NCBI GenBank assembly: GCA_010015745.1
Contig: ML978189.1
Location: 62,001-126,000, forward strand
DNA from: Setomelanomma holmii
Lineage: Eukaryota > Ascomycota > Dothideomycetes > Pleosporales > Phaeosphaeriaceae
Reading direction: 5' to 3'
DNA length: 64,000 nucleotides
This document shows, piece by piece, positions 25,051-35,708 of this stretch; the first letter of the stretch is position 1; the number at the start of each line of letters is the position of its first letter. The position numbers and the translations under genes were made by a program. Under the pieces are notes generated by a model. That model ran no database searches. It was not told the origin of the DNA and worked only from the letters and a program-made list of their open reading frames with translations.

Positions 25051-25262
25051 TTTAACAAGGCGATGGAGCTTCGAGGCAGAATGTACAGGCACAGTGACAC
25101 CAAGAAAAATAGTAGAAGACGTCTACTGACGCGGTAGTAGCAGTAGACAGAGGGATAAGAAAGATCAACTCGAAACACTAACTCGTTTGCGCTAGTGGCT
25201 AATTTGAGCCTTATTCATAACTTCACAAACTTAGTCTATACGACTCTAAATACCAGTCCTAT

Positions 25263-25384
25263 AGCAGTCAGTTCAGTCAGTTTAAAGGCTTTAAACTGAA
25301 CTGACTGACAAATCGAGAGCTTCAAACTGTGACTGGACTGACTGAGTCTTGGCAGTCAGTTCAGTCAGTTTTATCAGTCTGGAT
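25263..25384. repeat. right subterminal repeats of the hAT element
   Basis: Copies of AGTCAGTTCAGTCAGTTT and its complement AAACTGAACTGACTGAC occur about four times, mirroring the left subterminal block. Confidence 0.75.
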
Positions 25385-25402
25385 TGACTGTTAGCAACTC
25401 TG
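25385..25402 (-). repeat. hAT right terminal inverted repeat
   Basis: TGACTGTTAGCAACTCTG; its reverse complement reads CAGAGTTGCTAACAGTCA, 17 of 18 identical to the left end. Confidence 0.9.
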
Positions 25403-25410
25403 ATCGTGGG
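25403..25410. repeat. target-site duplication, right copy
   Basis: ATCGTGGG, identical to 22448-22455. Confidence 0.92.
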
Positions 25411-25893
25411 TAGCTTCCGACCGAATTATACTGAGCATAACCTCTACAATAGAGACTTGCATCAGTAATTCATGGAAATTAGCCACAAATTGAAGAATAG
25501 TCGAATCTGGGGGATGACTACCGATCCAATAGTGCGTCCATTGTAGGGCAAGGAGCGTGATCGCTCCGCTAAGCGGGAAGAGATGGAGTAAGCAATGAAA
25601 GGCTGCAATACGGCGGTTGCGATACATTGCTACTTTCCGAGGCTCTTCTGCCCAGTTGGAGAACCGGCTAAGAATCTTTCCTAGGATCTGCAGTCGAGTC
25701 TGACGCAGTCCATCGCGGAATTTGGCGCATCGTGGTCTTGAAAAACTTTCTGAGCTCGCGCTATCTCCGCTGCCCAGGAGTGCAGTGGCCATGCTGTCCT
25801 GCCTGCAAGAGTCAGAAGATAAATGGAAGTGGCGAGAGGACAAACGGACGATGGCTCGGTCGTCTCATGCTCAATCTCAGCCTTGCAGTCCAT

Positions 25894-26396
25894 AATAGAG
25901 TAATGTCAGTGAGAATGTCTCTTGTGCGACATGTACCGTTTCGCGAAGACACTATCGTCAGCGCTGCTCTGATCGCTTTTGATAACAGAGGCTAACAATT
26001 TGGCATTATAGAGTTGAAAGAGGATTGTTGCTCGAGGTGTCTTGGGGAAGGCTGTCGTGTTGTACTTCAGCCACGCCTAGTGACCAGCCCTGATGCTGGT
26101 TGACAAGGCTGAAACGGGGGCGCTTTTGGGGGTGGCGGCTTAGGCTCTTTTCGATACGATACCTGGGGCTATCGTGGCTTAAGCAGATTCAAAAGCTGCC
26201 TTAAAGGGGATGCTAGCAAAATAGCAGATGTTACTAGATACTCAGACTCGCTCCGGTTTACAGCCTCTTCATCGCGCATTGACCGATCGATTAATGGTTG
26301 GGGCGCCCTTTCCAAATGCGCGCATGTGGCGCTGAGACTGCTCATTGCTACAGCTTATTTCTTTCATACTTCCTAGCTATGCAACCTGCTTGCGGC
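25894..26396. other. intergenic, no gene seen
   Basis: Between the N-terminal end of the disrupted membrane protein gene and the next decayed gene. Nothing recognised. Confidence 0.45.
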
Positions 26397-28240
26397 TTAT
26401 TGCATCAAGTTTCTACCTTTATCTGCTAGGCTAGTAAGCAGCTCGTCAAGCTTCCGTCGTGGGTCGATATCTACACGGCTACAAATGATCATGTGTGACA
26501 AATAACTTGGTTCGAACATTGAAATATCATGGACTGATGTTGGACAAGGACACTCAATTGCTTCGTCGACTCCGAGGCTTTCTTGTGGTGACATACTGGA
26601 TGTACAAATCTTCGTGCTTGTACCAGTCTGACTGTAGGAGGTTCGTGATCCCGGGTATGACGAGAGATGGGACGCGATAGCACCCATTTGGCTCCTCATC
26701 GGGCTCAGTCTGGAATACCCGAAGGAGCGCCAGAGGAACTCCTGTATGTCGCCGAGAACCTCTACATGTCTCATAGTTGTGGCATATGGTAGGGCTTTCG
26801 AATGCGTTACCAGAGTTCTTTGCTGGAGCCAATCGAGTTCCATGCGATGCAGGCCATGAGCTAATCGAAGAAGCTTGAGCAAAACCTTCTTCCAACTCCC
26901 TTCTGTGGGAGTCACTTTTATCATGATGAAGGAGGTGAGCGTCGCAGAGTGATTATCAACGAAAGTACCGAGCCGCCACCGCTGATTCGCATGTCTTCAA
27001 CCGTAGGAGAGCTGAAGTTTGGATATATTGGGCGCGACAGATGTTTAATAAAAAGTCCTCATAACCTACACAGTAGCGCGGAATCCTGAAGTTGTTGCAA
27101 CGTCCTGGCGTGAGGTGGTCCACAAATTGCAGTCTAGTCATTGGCATTCTCAGATCGTCGGTTGTTGGAAGCTCATCCTTATCATAATATCCGATCTGCT
27201 CGCATATGTCGAGGCCAAGGATCAAGGGCCGATAGGCTCTCAAGAAGTCCGCGGGATCTCGTCTCTGTTCTGGGTTGCTCGAAACTTCTTCTCCCCAGTA
27301 TAGGCCACCTGCATGTTTCAGCACCTGGGTCGGTGAAACTGCTATGACAATCAGCTTCGGTGATACATTTGCCAAATCAAAAGCTCGTGTGAGCATATCA
27401 TCCCACGCGTATGCTTTGATTTCCTAAAGGTTATGGAGGTCTATGAGATTCTTGAAGATGGCGATGAGTAGCTCCGACGCTTTATTTGAGGACACATACT
27501 TATCCATGGTCTCGTCAACTGTGCGCACGATCTGCTCATTCCTATCATAAAACTCTAGGACATCCCAATCAGACTCCGCATAAATTGGTGGCATGGGAGG
27601 CATGCATTTTCTCCAGTTGGTGCCGTCGCTCCCTATATTTGTCGGTGGCCTAGGTCGGAGGAGTCTCAAGGACACGATGCGAGAACGCTATTCTGGTAGT
27701 TGACTTAGCTTAAACAAGACTGCCAAGTCTTCATCGCAAAGGAAAACCGCAGGCTTGCGAAGGTGACGAAACCAACTGATTAGATGCATCGTATTGAGTC
27801 TGCCAATATAAGTAACTGGATTTGAGTCGTGGGTGAGGGAAAGACTTGTTTTTGTGCGGAGAGTTCCCTGCGATAACCAGGTTGGCAAAGGAATCTGCTG
27901 GCAGATGCGACTGACAAGCTCTCTAGGAAGGTTAGTCAGACCGGCTGGTATCTGTAAATTCCCTCTACAATTTCGGAGCGTGGAGTGTATTCTGTAGATC
28001 TAATAGTCGAAAGCCAACCTTTGTATATCAGCATCGCAAAGCGTTTGCTCATTGGATCACTGGAGCTTGCTGACCGTACATTAATTCTTCCAATTAATAT
28101 GGAAACGTCCGTCACGTCAGACAATCGGTCTGATACCGTGAGATCAGCTATAGCGTGTCTTTCCATCTTCAGCGCAATAACGCTACTTCCTCTTCCAAAT
28201 GCATTGTCTAGATTTGCGCGAAGTTGTACGCGCAACTTCA
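26397..28240 (-). pseudogene. uncharacterised gene, F-box-like segment, probably inactive
   Basis: Minus-strand coding-like sequence in blocks. Around 27900 a segment after a plausible acceptor reads GLTNLPRELVSRICQQIP, which resembles an F-box start (inferred, weak). The same frame then runs from about 27890 to 26956 over 300 codons but is broken by TAG at about 27688 and 27424. Both could be Gln CAG or Trp TGG hit by C-to-T mutation. A further block (26397-26924) is in another frame, and an upstream block (27936-28235) precedes the acceptor. No domain beyond the F-box-like stretch is recognised. Unmodelled introns could remove one or both stops, so loss of function is likely rather than certain. 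Confidence 0.5.
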
Positions 28241-29144
28241 GAGAAGCAGGTGCATGTACGTCAACGGCACATGCTTAGAGGCTACCATCTTCAAACAAAT
28301 GATACATCTTCACACGAGAGTGGGACAAGGCGACTTCGTGCGTCGCCGGGTGGGTGCATGAAGGCGCATGCTGTTGACTCATCCAGTTCGCGTTGAGATG
28401 GCTCGCATTGCAGCAAAGGGCACAGCCACATGCCGCTAAGTTGATTGGCTGCGCATCTAACCCTCTATGCCTCATACGGTCAACCTGCGCCTTCGGCGCA
28501 AAAAAGGGCGGTCGTGCGGTTTAGTGCTTATGCTCGTTACACGGATGCAAATATTTCCATAACCGGTATGCCATCGTCTCCAGATAAGCAGGTCCTCTGT
28601 CGGCAAAGCCGAACCAGGATACGGAAGTACTGAATGCATCTTGGCTACACAGAGAGGCATATACCTTCTCCCGAGTTATGCGCTCTCTTGAGGATCGAAA
28701 GGGTCGAAAGGGTCGAAAGGGTCGAAAGGGTCGAAAGGGCCGAGAGGGTCGAGAGGGTCGAGAAAAATCGGTAATGAGAAGTGGTTTTGGGGAAGGGACT
28801 GGAGAGCAGATGAGGATCCTTCTGCCAAGAAACCCAAAAATTACGCAATAATCAGCAATTCCTCGCTAATTCTTCACCGGTGGTTTGAACCAGAGTGCTT
28901 CAGCCCTTCCCCACACCCCAAAGGGCTCCCAGGCTGTGCTGATGACTCCGCAAGTATACGCGCAGAGATCTGAGCGACGCCCTTGATCTAAAAGTCTATC
29001 GAGCCCGGCCTCAGGTTCTTGACTCACTATTCATCATACTCATTCAATTCTCGGAGGTCCAACACGCGCACTTTTGCCGTAACCGGGATTGCTAATCACC
29101 ACATTGACGCCCTTCAGGAGACCACTTACGCGACTGACATAGCG
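28241..29144. other. upstream region of the kinase-HET gene
   Basis: Holds a minisatellite (28693-28762) and the 5' region of the kinase-HET gene. No separate gene supported. In-frame codons upstream of the ATG at 29145 begin from a TTG and are taken as leader. Confidence 0.5.
28693..28762. repeat. 9-bp minisatellite, unit GTCGAAAGG
   Basis: About eight tandem units, five of GTCGAAAGG followed by variants GCCGAGAGG and GTCGAGAGG. The unit is a multiple of three, so any frame across it encodes a three-residue repeat (Ser-Thr-Leu on the minus strand), but no gene is supported there. It lies about 380 bp upstream of the kinase-HET start codon. Confidence 0.9.
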
Positions 29145-32100
29145 ATGGATTCGCATCAGGGTGCCGCCTTCAACTTTGACATGAACATGGATTTCAGCAA
29201 CGTATTTGCGACGAAGCCGACTGAGGGTGAAACTTCGAACGACTTCTTCTTTGGTGACGAGGGAATTGACACGACCACGTCTCTTGTAGACCCGATCATG
29301 TTCCCCCAGACAGCCTTCGACATGCAGCACAGTCTCGTAAGCCTCCCGATGCCACCCCCTGATGCTACTCAGGACTTTGCTGACGTTCAATAGTCTATGG
29401 ATAACACCTCGGGGAGCACTTCAGTATGGAATGGCCAGCTCACACCACAGTCACAAAACGCTGTATCCTTCCCGCCTACGCCAATGCCGTCGTTTGACAG
29501 CATGTACCAGCCAACTTTCAACTCCCTCGGCAAGAGGCCACTACAGCTGGACGTACAGGACTTTCCTCAGTCTAAGCGACACGAGTTGATAGCAGACTTC
29601 ACAGGTGCCTTGTTCTCCCCAATGCCCAGTTTTGACGTGCAGCCAGTAGAGGTTGGGATCTCAGACGAAGCCGCAGACATGTGTGCAATGTGGTTTGCTA
29701 AGTACAGCATCCTGCCAAGCGACAAGCACATTGATTCCCTAAGCCAATTGACGGGCGAATCAGCTGAAGCTATCCGGCATTGGTTTGGTCGTCTTATGAA
29801 GCAAGGCATCTCAAGTGGCCAGGGCGATTCGGCATACAAGTCGCAGACTGCACTTCTGCAAACACAGCATCAGCAGTTCTGGAATGAGTTTCCCACCGAC
29901 CTTGTTTCCATGCCCATTCTTCCTGCGGATGAGAGCACCCAGGAGTCTACAATGACGCCAGACCCAATACAACAAACAATGCCTGCTGCCCAAACCGCTT
30001 CCAGCCTCCGCAACGGAAAGAAAACACGATGCACACCAACAGATGACCGGTCGCTGTTGGCCCGAGATTCCAATAAAATCTACCAGTGCACGCGGAAGTG
30101 TGGCAAGCGTTATGGTCGAAAGTGTGACTGGAAGAGAAACGAAGAGGAAGGCTACCCCTGCAAGTCCTGGGTTTGCAGCCTCTGCACAGGTGAAGGGGTG
30201 GATAACGTGAAGCCATGTTTTCGGAAATATCACTTTGCGCAGCATTTCCGCAACATCCATCCGGGGGTAAATTGTGATAAATACGAGGAGTCGAGCATTG
30301 TCTGCTCTGAGACGGAGTTTCCACGGAAGTGTGGTTTCTGCAAACATCACTTTGAGTCAAGACAGGAGCGAATCGATCATATAGCGGACCACTTTAAGGC
30401 AGGCAAGTGCATGCTCGACTGGAAGGACAGTGAGGATAGCCACGACTCTGGTTCAGACGATAGCGACGACAGCGACGACAGCGACGATCGACCAAGCGAT
30501 GACGGCTTCAACCGCGATGCGTCGTCTTACCCACCACCGCCAAGTGATCCTAGTGGCGGCTCGAGCTCCAAATACTTCGGAGGTGGCGGCGGTCACACCG
30601 ATGGAGGCAGCAGTAGCGGCGGTGGTCAGGGCGGGTTCTTCCAATTCCAGCTCTCGCAACTCAGCGAGGGCGAGATTGGAAGCCAGTGCTATTACGCGCA
30701 GCAACACGTCAAACCAACCACCGCCTTGCAACAAGTCCAACAACGAACACGCTGCTCATCTGAACCAATCCAGCAACGACATTTTGAGCTCCATGGCTCG
30801 CCGACATCGTCCTCAGAACATGGCAAGCTTGGAACGCCAAAGGGAGACCACACGATTGCTGTGGCCGGAAATGCTGTCCCCGGGGCCCTAGCACAGCAAG
30901 AGAGAACCGATCCTGTACTTTGCGAGGAACGAAACAAGGTTTTAACAGGTCGCGGTGGTACACAGCGTCCGGAAACAGATGTTACGACCGACTGGCTGGA
31001 CGCACGTCTGAAATCGCATCGACCAATGACCGTGGCCGATCCAGTGAAGAAGTTACAACAGACGCGTTTTGTGCGAGACGAAACGCAACTGGACCATGTG
31101 AGATCAACGTCCATTGATCGCACCGGCCTGGAACGGACAAGTGCGTCAATAGCGTCACTTTCGACGAAGAAACCCCATGCTTCATTGCCTGGGCCAGATG
31201 CAAAGGTAGCCAACAAGCCCTCAGGCTCACTAACAGTCAGCAAGCTCACTAGTAAGCAGATCCTCCAAACTATATCGACAGCCTCGCGATCATTCCTCAG
31301 CGTTCGCCTTCTTGGATCAGGCGGCTTCAGCACAGTCGACGAGGTCGTCCATCGTGAAACGAATCTCCGACTCAGTCGGAAGACGCTAAAGAATCGCAAT
31401 TCCGCCGCCATCAAAGAGCTATGGAAGGAGGTCGACACCCTACAGAAGCTACGCCATCCCCACGTGATTCGCTTCCTCGGCGCCTACTCGATGGGCGACA
31501 AGATGTCCATACTTCTCTCGCCGATTGCAGACACGACGCTCGCGCTATGGCTCGACCGCACCCTACTGCAGAAACCAGCCAACCTAAGCCAAGTCGTGAC
31601 CAAGATGTTCGGCTGCCTGGCTTCCTCCGTGCGGTACCTCCACGAACAACGGCCAGTGATCAAGCACATGGACATCAAGCCACAGAACATACTCATCGTG
31701 GAAGGCGATGGAGAGTTCCCACATGTGGTGCTATGTGACTTTGGCATCAGCTCATCAGAAGAGGATGTACTTGATGGGCGAACCTCTCAACCTCTGACAC
31801 GCCACTACATCGCGCCAGAGGTGTTCGAGGGTTTCACTCGCAAACAGGCCGCCGACATCTGGAGTCTTGGTTGTGTCTTCGCGGAGATGGCCTCGGTGTC
31901 ATTTGCTCAAGGCAACTCTGCATGGCTAGGCCTTCGCAAGGAGTTCAGTGGTCGTACAGGCAAGCACTACTGGCAAGACGTGCCCGCGCTACAAGACAAG
32001 CTTTCAGCGCTGCTCGATGAAGCTGCTACTTCCACCGAGTCGATCGTCTCCCGAACGCTCAAGGCGATGCTCAACGCTCAGCCAGCTGAACGACCAGACG

Positions 32101-33689
32101 CTGCTTCGCTCACTCTGATCTTCACCCCAGCGCCATGCTGCCTCAGCTGGCCCAACGTTAAGGCCGCATACCCTGGTCCACAAGAAGAGTTTGGCACGGT
32201 AGAGATGCTTGTCCGTGAGGACGGCGTCGATTGCCGTACCCAGCTCTGCCAACATGGCAGCGTCAATGCTGAACATAGACAGGGCTTATCAAACGCGAAG
32301 ACTTGGCTGGAAGAGTGCTCGCACTCTCACCACGCATGCAATCATGCCGTTGAAAAATGCACGGATAACCTGCCTACACGTTTACTGGACATCCAGCCTG
32401 GTGGAGATCAAGGATCCTTTGTCCGCGTGGTCAAGAGCACATCGATTGACTCGTCTATCTCGCCGATCGAATACATTGCTCTGAGTCATGCCTGGACCCA
32501 GTCAGATGCCACCCTATCGACCGAAAACCTCAAGCACAATTCGATCGATATACCTATCGCCAAACTCTCCGACACGCTCACATCTGCGATTACTGCAGCC
32601 CAAGACCTCGGACATCGATACATCTGGACCGACTCCTTGTGTGTCGTCCAAGATGACGCGGATGAAAAGCAAGCAGAATGTCTGGACATGGCATGTGTAT
32701 TCCGCAATGCCGCACTGACCCTTGTTCTCGACGCCGTTGATCAAGGCCTCGAGGCCTTCAAGGCCACCATCTCCCAGAGTCAGATAGGCTTTGCCTGGGA
32801 TACACGTGCCTGGGCACTTCAAGAACGCCTACTGAGCCGGCGTTTCCTCCACCTCGGCCAAGAACAAATGTACTGGGAGTGCAACTCGCTCAAGGCATCC
32901 GAGACCTTCCCTCGCGGACTACCTTCTCTCTTGTGGGAGAAGGCGCATACCAAGACTGATGCTCTATCGGGCATCCAGTTTGATCTCACGAGGAAGCTAG
33001 CTGTCGCCGCTGGGAAGGCAGCTGGACTCACAGAGCATGCGGAAACTAATCCTCTCGAGCCCCATCGCATTCGCGATTGCCAGTGGATCAAGAAAGAAGG
33101 CGATGGCATGGGTAATAGCATGGAAGCCGCGCAGACAACGCTGCATCTTGGCAATGGGAATGCTAAGGCATCGCCCGACACCGTAGCGCATGGCCATGGT
33201 GGACTTGGGCTGACAAACAAGCGCCAACTGCTTCGAATCCGCGAACTCGATCCGACCGATCCGACACTCCATGGTGCGTCTGTATCGACCCTCAAATCTT
33301 GTGATACCTGCGACTCCTTGGTGGTCCCAGGTGTCCAAGTGCACTTCAATCTCGGACGACACCCTCAGCATAAGTATGTCGCTCACGACGTGTATACTTC
33401 CAAGACACACAGCGATGCCGATCAGCTACATTGCAGCGATGGAGCATTTGCTTCGTCGCGGCTAGAGTCACCAGTGTCTTCAACGGATGCGATGAATACT
33501 CCGGGTCGAGTAGAGATTAGTTCGAGTGGGCAGTTGGATCAGCATGGCTGTTTGATAAGCGTGAATGGGAATGGCAATGTGCCAAACGTGAATGGAGATG
33601 GGAATGGGAACGGAGACGAGCATGAGCATGGCAATGTGAGGAGCATAGAAATGGGAGATGAGGATATGATGGATGGAAGGATGGACTAG
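29145..33689 (+). CDS. homeodomain-like / zinc finger / non-RD protein kinase / HET fusion protein
   Basis: Exons 29145-29336 and 29394-33689 give 1495 residues. A 57-nt phase-0 intron (donor GTAAGC, branch CTGAC, acceptor TAG) removes the only in-frame stop. In order: disordered N-terminus; homeodomain-like helices at about 155-205 (MWFAKY, then IRHWFGRLMKQG); Cys/His zinc-finger block at 296-397 (CTRKCGKRYGRKC, HFAQHFRNIH, CGFC through HIADH); acidic Ser/Asp and Gly-rich linkers; protein kinase at about 699-975 with LGSGGFSTV, HMDIKPQN (Met replaces Arg of HRD), DFGIS and APE; then WLEECSHSHHAC and a HET domain at about 1087-1215 (YIALSHAW, YIWTDSLCVVQDD, WALQERLLSRR). The tail is Asn/Gly-rich. 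HET domains mediate vegetative incompatibility and cell death in fungi; the kinase keeps the catalytic Asp, Lys-x-x-Asn and DFG. The combined function is unknown. Confidence 0.88.
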
Positions 33690-34049
33690 TTGTTGAAGTG
33701 GCTCACCCTTCGTGGTGAATGGTCGGGACAGATGAAGCGTCTTGATTGTGTCAATGAAGAACGATTTGTCTTTCAATATCGTGCCTACATTACTTCGTGC
33801 ACACCTTAAATGTCTTTACCTTGCTCTTCCAAGTATTCTCTGTGACGGCGTTGAGTACTTCGCATAAACTCATGCCGAAACTACTACAGCTCTCCCCCGC
33901 GTGTATGCCACCATTGAAAAGCCCCGACTGAGTCAAGATCACAAAAGGCGTCACAATATCAATCACCACCTCGACCTGGGCCCGTTCTCACGCGCGAAAA
34001 TAAGTTGCCGTAGCCATGGTAAAACTTTCTTTCAAATCTATCGTCTATT
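33690..34049. other. convergent intergenic region, no gene seen
   Basis: 3' flanks of the kinase-HET gene and the enoyl-CoA hydratase gene. Confidence 0.5.
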
Positions 34050-35152
34050 CTAAAGCTTCTCCCTCCCCGTCGGCGCCACCTTCGGCCTCCCCAATATGTC
34101 CAGCGGCATCCACCACGGATACCCCGTAACTTTCGTGTTCTCCATGCTACCCGTAAACTTCGCCGGGCGCTTCTGCAAGAAGCTCTGAACGCCTTCTGTG
34201 TTGTCCCTATTATCTGTTAGCATCCACAATCCTGCCGTCCAGATCTACATAGACTTACGGCGAACCAAACAACTCGTAGATGATCCGTGAGTCGAGCAGA
34301 TGTTGACCTTCAGGAGACCCAGTATCCCTAAACATGAGCTCTTTCATCAGGTATGTCGACACCGAACTCGTGTTGCGCACCACATCCTCCGCGATATCGA
34401 GCGCCTTGGGCAACACGGCCTCGGGACTGTCTACAACCTCGCTGAACAAGCCATCCCATATCTTGTCGCCGGCGAGGTACGTCGCTCCGGTGGTAATCGC
34501 CTGCATTGCGCGCGAGTGTCCGATCAATCGGGGCAGGAAGAAGGAACTACAAGCTTCCATGATGAGGCCACGGCGGCTGAAGACGAAGCCGATTTTGGCG
34601 TTCTTGTACGCGATTCGGATGTTCATTGGGAGTGTCATTGTGATGCCGATGCCGACGGCTGAGCCTTGGAGGGCGCCTATGGTGGGTTTGCGGCAGTGGA
34701 AGATGGAAAGGGTTACTCTTCCACCTCTGTACAATTCAAGTCAGTTCGCATGTTCGCGCGGGCCTATTTTCCTTTGTATAGTCGTGTAATCGGTGGACCT
34801 GGACTTACCCATCCCGATGATCCTGCACACTCTCCGCCTCAGCCGCGTTCGTCCCTTCACCAAACCCGATCTCGAGATCAGCACCTGCGCAAAAGATGCG
34901 CCCGTCACCTGTGACGACGATGCACTTGACGCGGTCGTCGACGTCGAACATTGCGTATGCCGCCTCGATCTCCTCGCGCATTGTGTCTGTGAACGCATTG
35001 TATTTGCCTGGCCGATGCAGCGTCAAAATGATCACGCTCGGCTCTTGATCATGATGTCTCGTCTTGATCGTGCTGAACTTGAGATCGTTGTACGACTTTG
35101 GCAGCGAGATGTCGGGCTTGTGGCGTGGGGATTGGCCATCGCGGGAAGGCAT
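34050..35152 (-). CDS. enoyl-CoA hydratase/isomerase family protein
   Basis: Crotonase-fold enzyme; family members hydrate or isomerise enoyl-CoA thioesters in beta-oxidation or amino-acid breakdown. Minus-strand exons 34809-35152, 34259-34726 and 34050-34206 join to 322 residues. Crotonase features: LTLHRPGKYNAFTDTMREEI, the oxyanion-hole segment FCAGADLEIGF, and KPTIGALQGSAVGIGITMTL followed by FSRRGLIMEACSSFFLPRLIG. The C-terminus GREKL is near, but not, a canonical peroxisomal PTS1. No mitochondrial presequence is clear, so location is open. The start is the ATG at 35152 (MPSRDGQSP); codons upstream begin from TTG. A ~50-residue extension before the core is longer than in bacterial relatives. 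Confidence 0.9.
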
Positions 35153-35708
35153 GGTGTTGGCACTGTGTATAGACTGTAGCTGGTAATGGGGCAAGGATAA
35201 TTGGGCTGACGTTAGTCGAGATTAATGGGTACGCGCTTCAATTTGAAGCTTGCGCAATTGATTGTACATAGCCTACATGGCTGGCTGTAATGCGTGAGAC
35301 GTGATGCGGAGAAGGTGGGACCGAGGTAGAGAGGCGAGGTCGAGTCGAAGGGCTTGGCTACAAGCCGACCAATAAGAGGGATTAGTCGGGTGAGACGACT
35401 CTTCAGGTGCGCGATGGGATATATGTTTTCCAATTACAAAGTCTGGGCCAAGAGGATATTCCGCTGTTATAATGGAACCTAGCATGAGTAGTCCTTTCAT
35501 TTGAACCCATACATTGCAGCCGGAAGTGCTTAGCTTTGGTCATATTATCAAGTCTGTACCTGTAGCAAACGCTGTAACTTCACATTTCGCAATTCTGGGA
35601 ATCTCACGATGCAGCTTTGTGTTGAGCTCATAGAGCTTATGACGCTCGCACTGGGTATCTCAATATCCTCCTTTCCTGGAAATCCCCTTCTACAAGCCAA
35701 AGAAACAC
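35153..35708. other. intergenic, no gene seen
   Basis: Promoter side of the enoyl-CoA hydratase gene and 3' flank of RRP7. Confidence 0.5.

Larger units (their letters stand above)
22456..25402 (-). mobile_element. hAT superfamily DNA transposon, non-autonomous by mutation
   Basis: 2947-bp element with 18-bp terminal inverted repeats beginning CAGAGTTGCTA and a perfect 8-bp duplication ATCGTGGG on both flanks. Both ends carry clustered subterminal motifs of the type CAGTCAGTTCAGTCAG in both orientations, likely transposase-binding sites. Inside, on the minus strand, is a decayed transposase with a BED-like zinc finger, the FNN-WTS catalytic-domain segment and the C-terminal hAT dimerisation block. 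It is inserted in a coding exon of the membrane protein gene. Termini, duplication size and protein all agree on hAT. Confidence 0.95.
20738..25893 (-). pseudogene. large multi-pass membrane protein gene, disrupted by a hAT transposon
   Basis: Uncharacterised fungal membrane protein, coded on the minus strand. The N-terminal part (about 25411-25893) has helices at HCLLHLFPLSGAITLLALQW and ELLMQVSIVEVMLSIIRSE. Then coding resumes at about 22447 with VVPFGALSGSVQAMQLSYLW, a helix ALMAIAIPSLLISTALVGPS, a large probably extracytosolic part with NxT/S sites, and a last helix ITAYCIITIMYLAYILLSG before a cytosolic tail ending at 20738. The 2947-bp element at 22456-25402 separates the halves, and translation would stop three codons into its terminal repeat. 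Removing the element and one copy of the duplication restores an uninterrupted frame (ATHD to VVPFG). Some exon joins are unclear, notably near 21820 and 21450. The intron around 21190-21240 is clear. No family function is known to me. Confidence 0.8.

Noticed and set aside
28693..28762. CRISPR-like array
   Set aside because: Contiguous 9-bp tandem units without spacers in a fungal genome; a minisatellite.
29397..33689. Treating the kinase-HET gene as intronless from 29397
   Set aside because: The upstream frame is in phase and joined by a canonical 57-nt intron, so an earlier start at 29145 is better supported.
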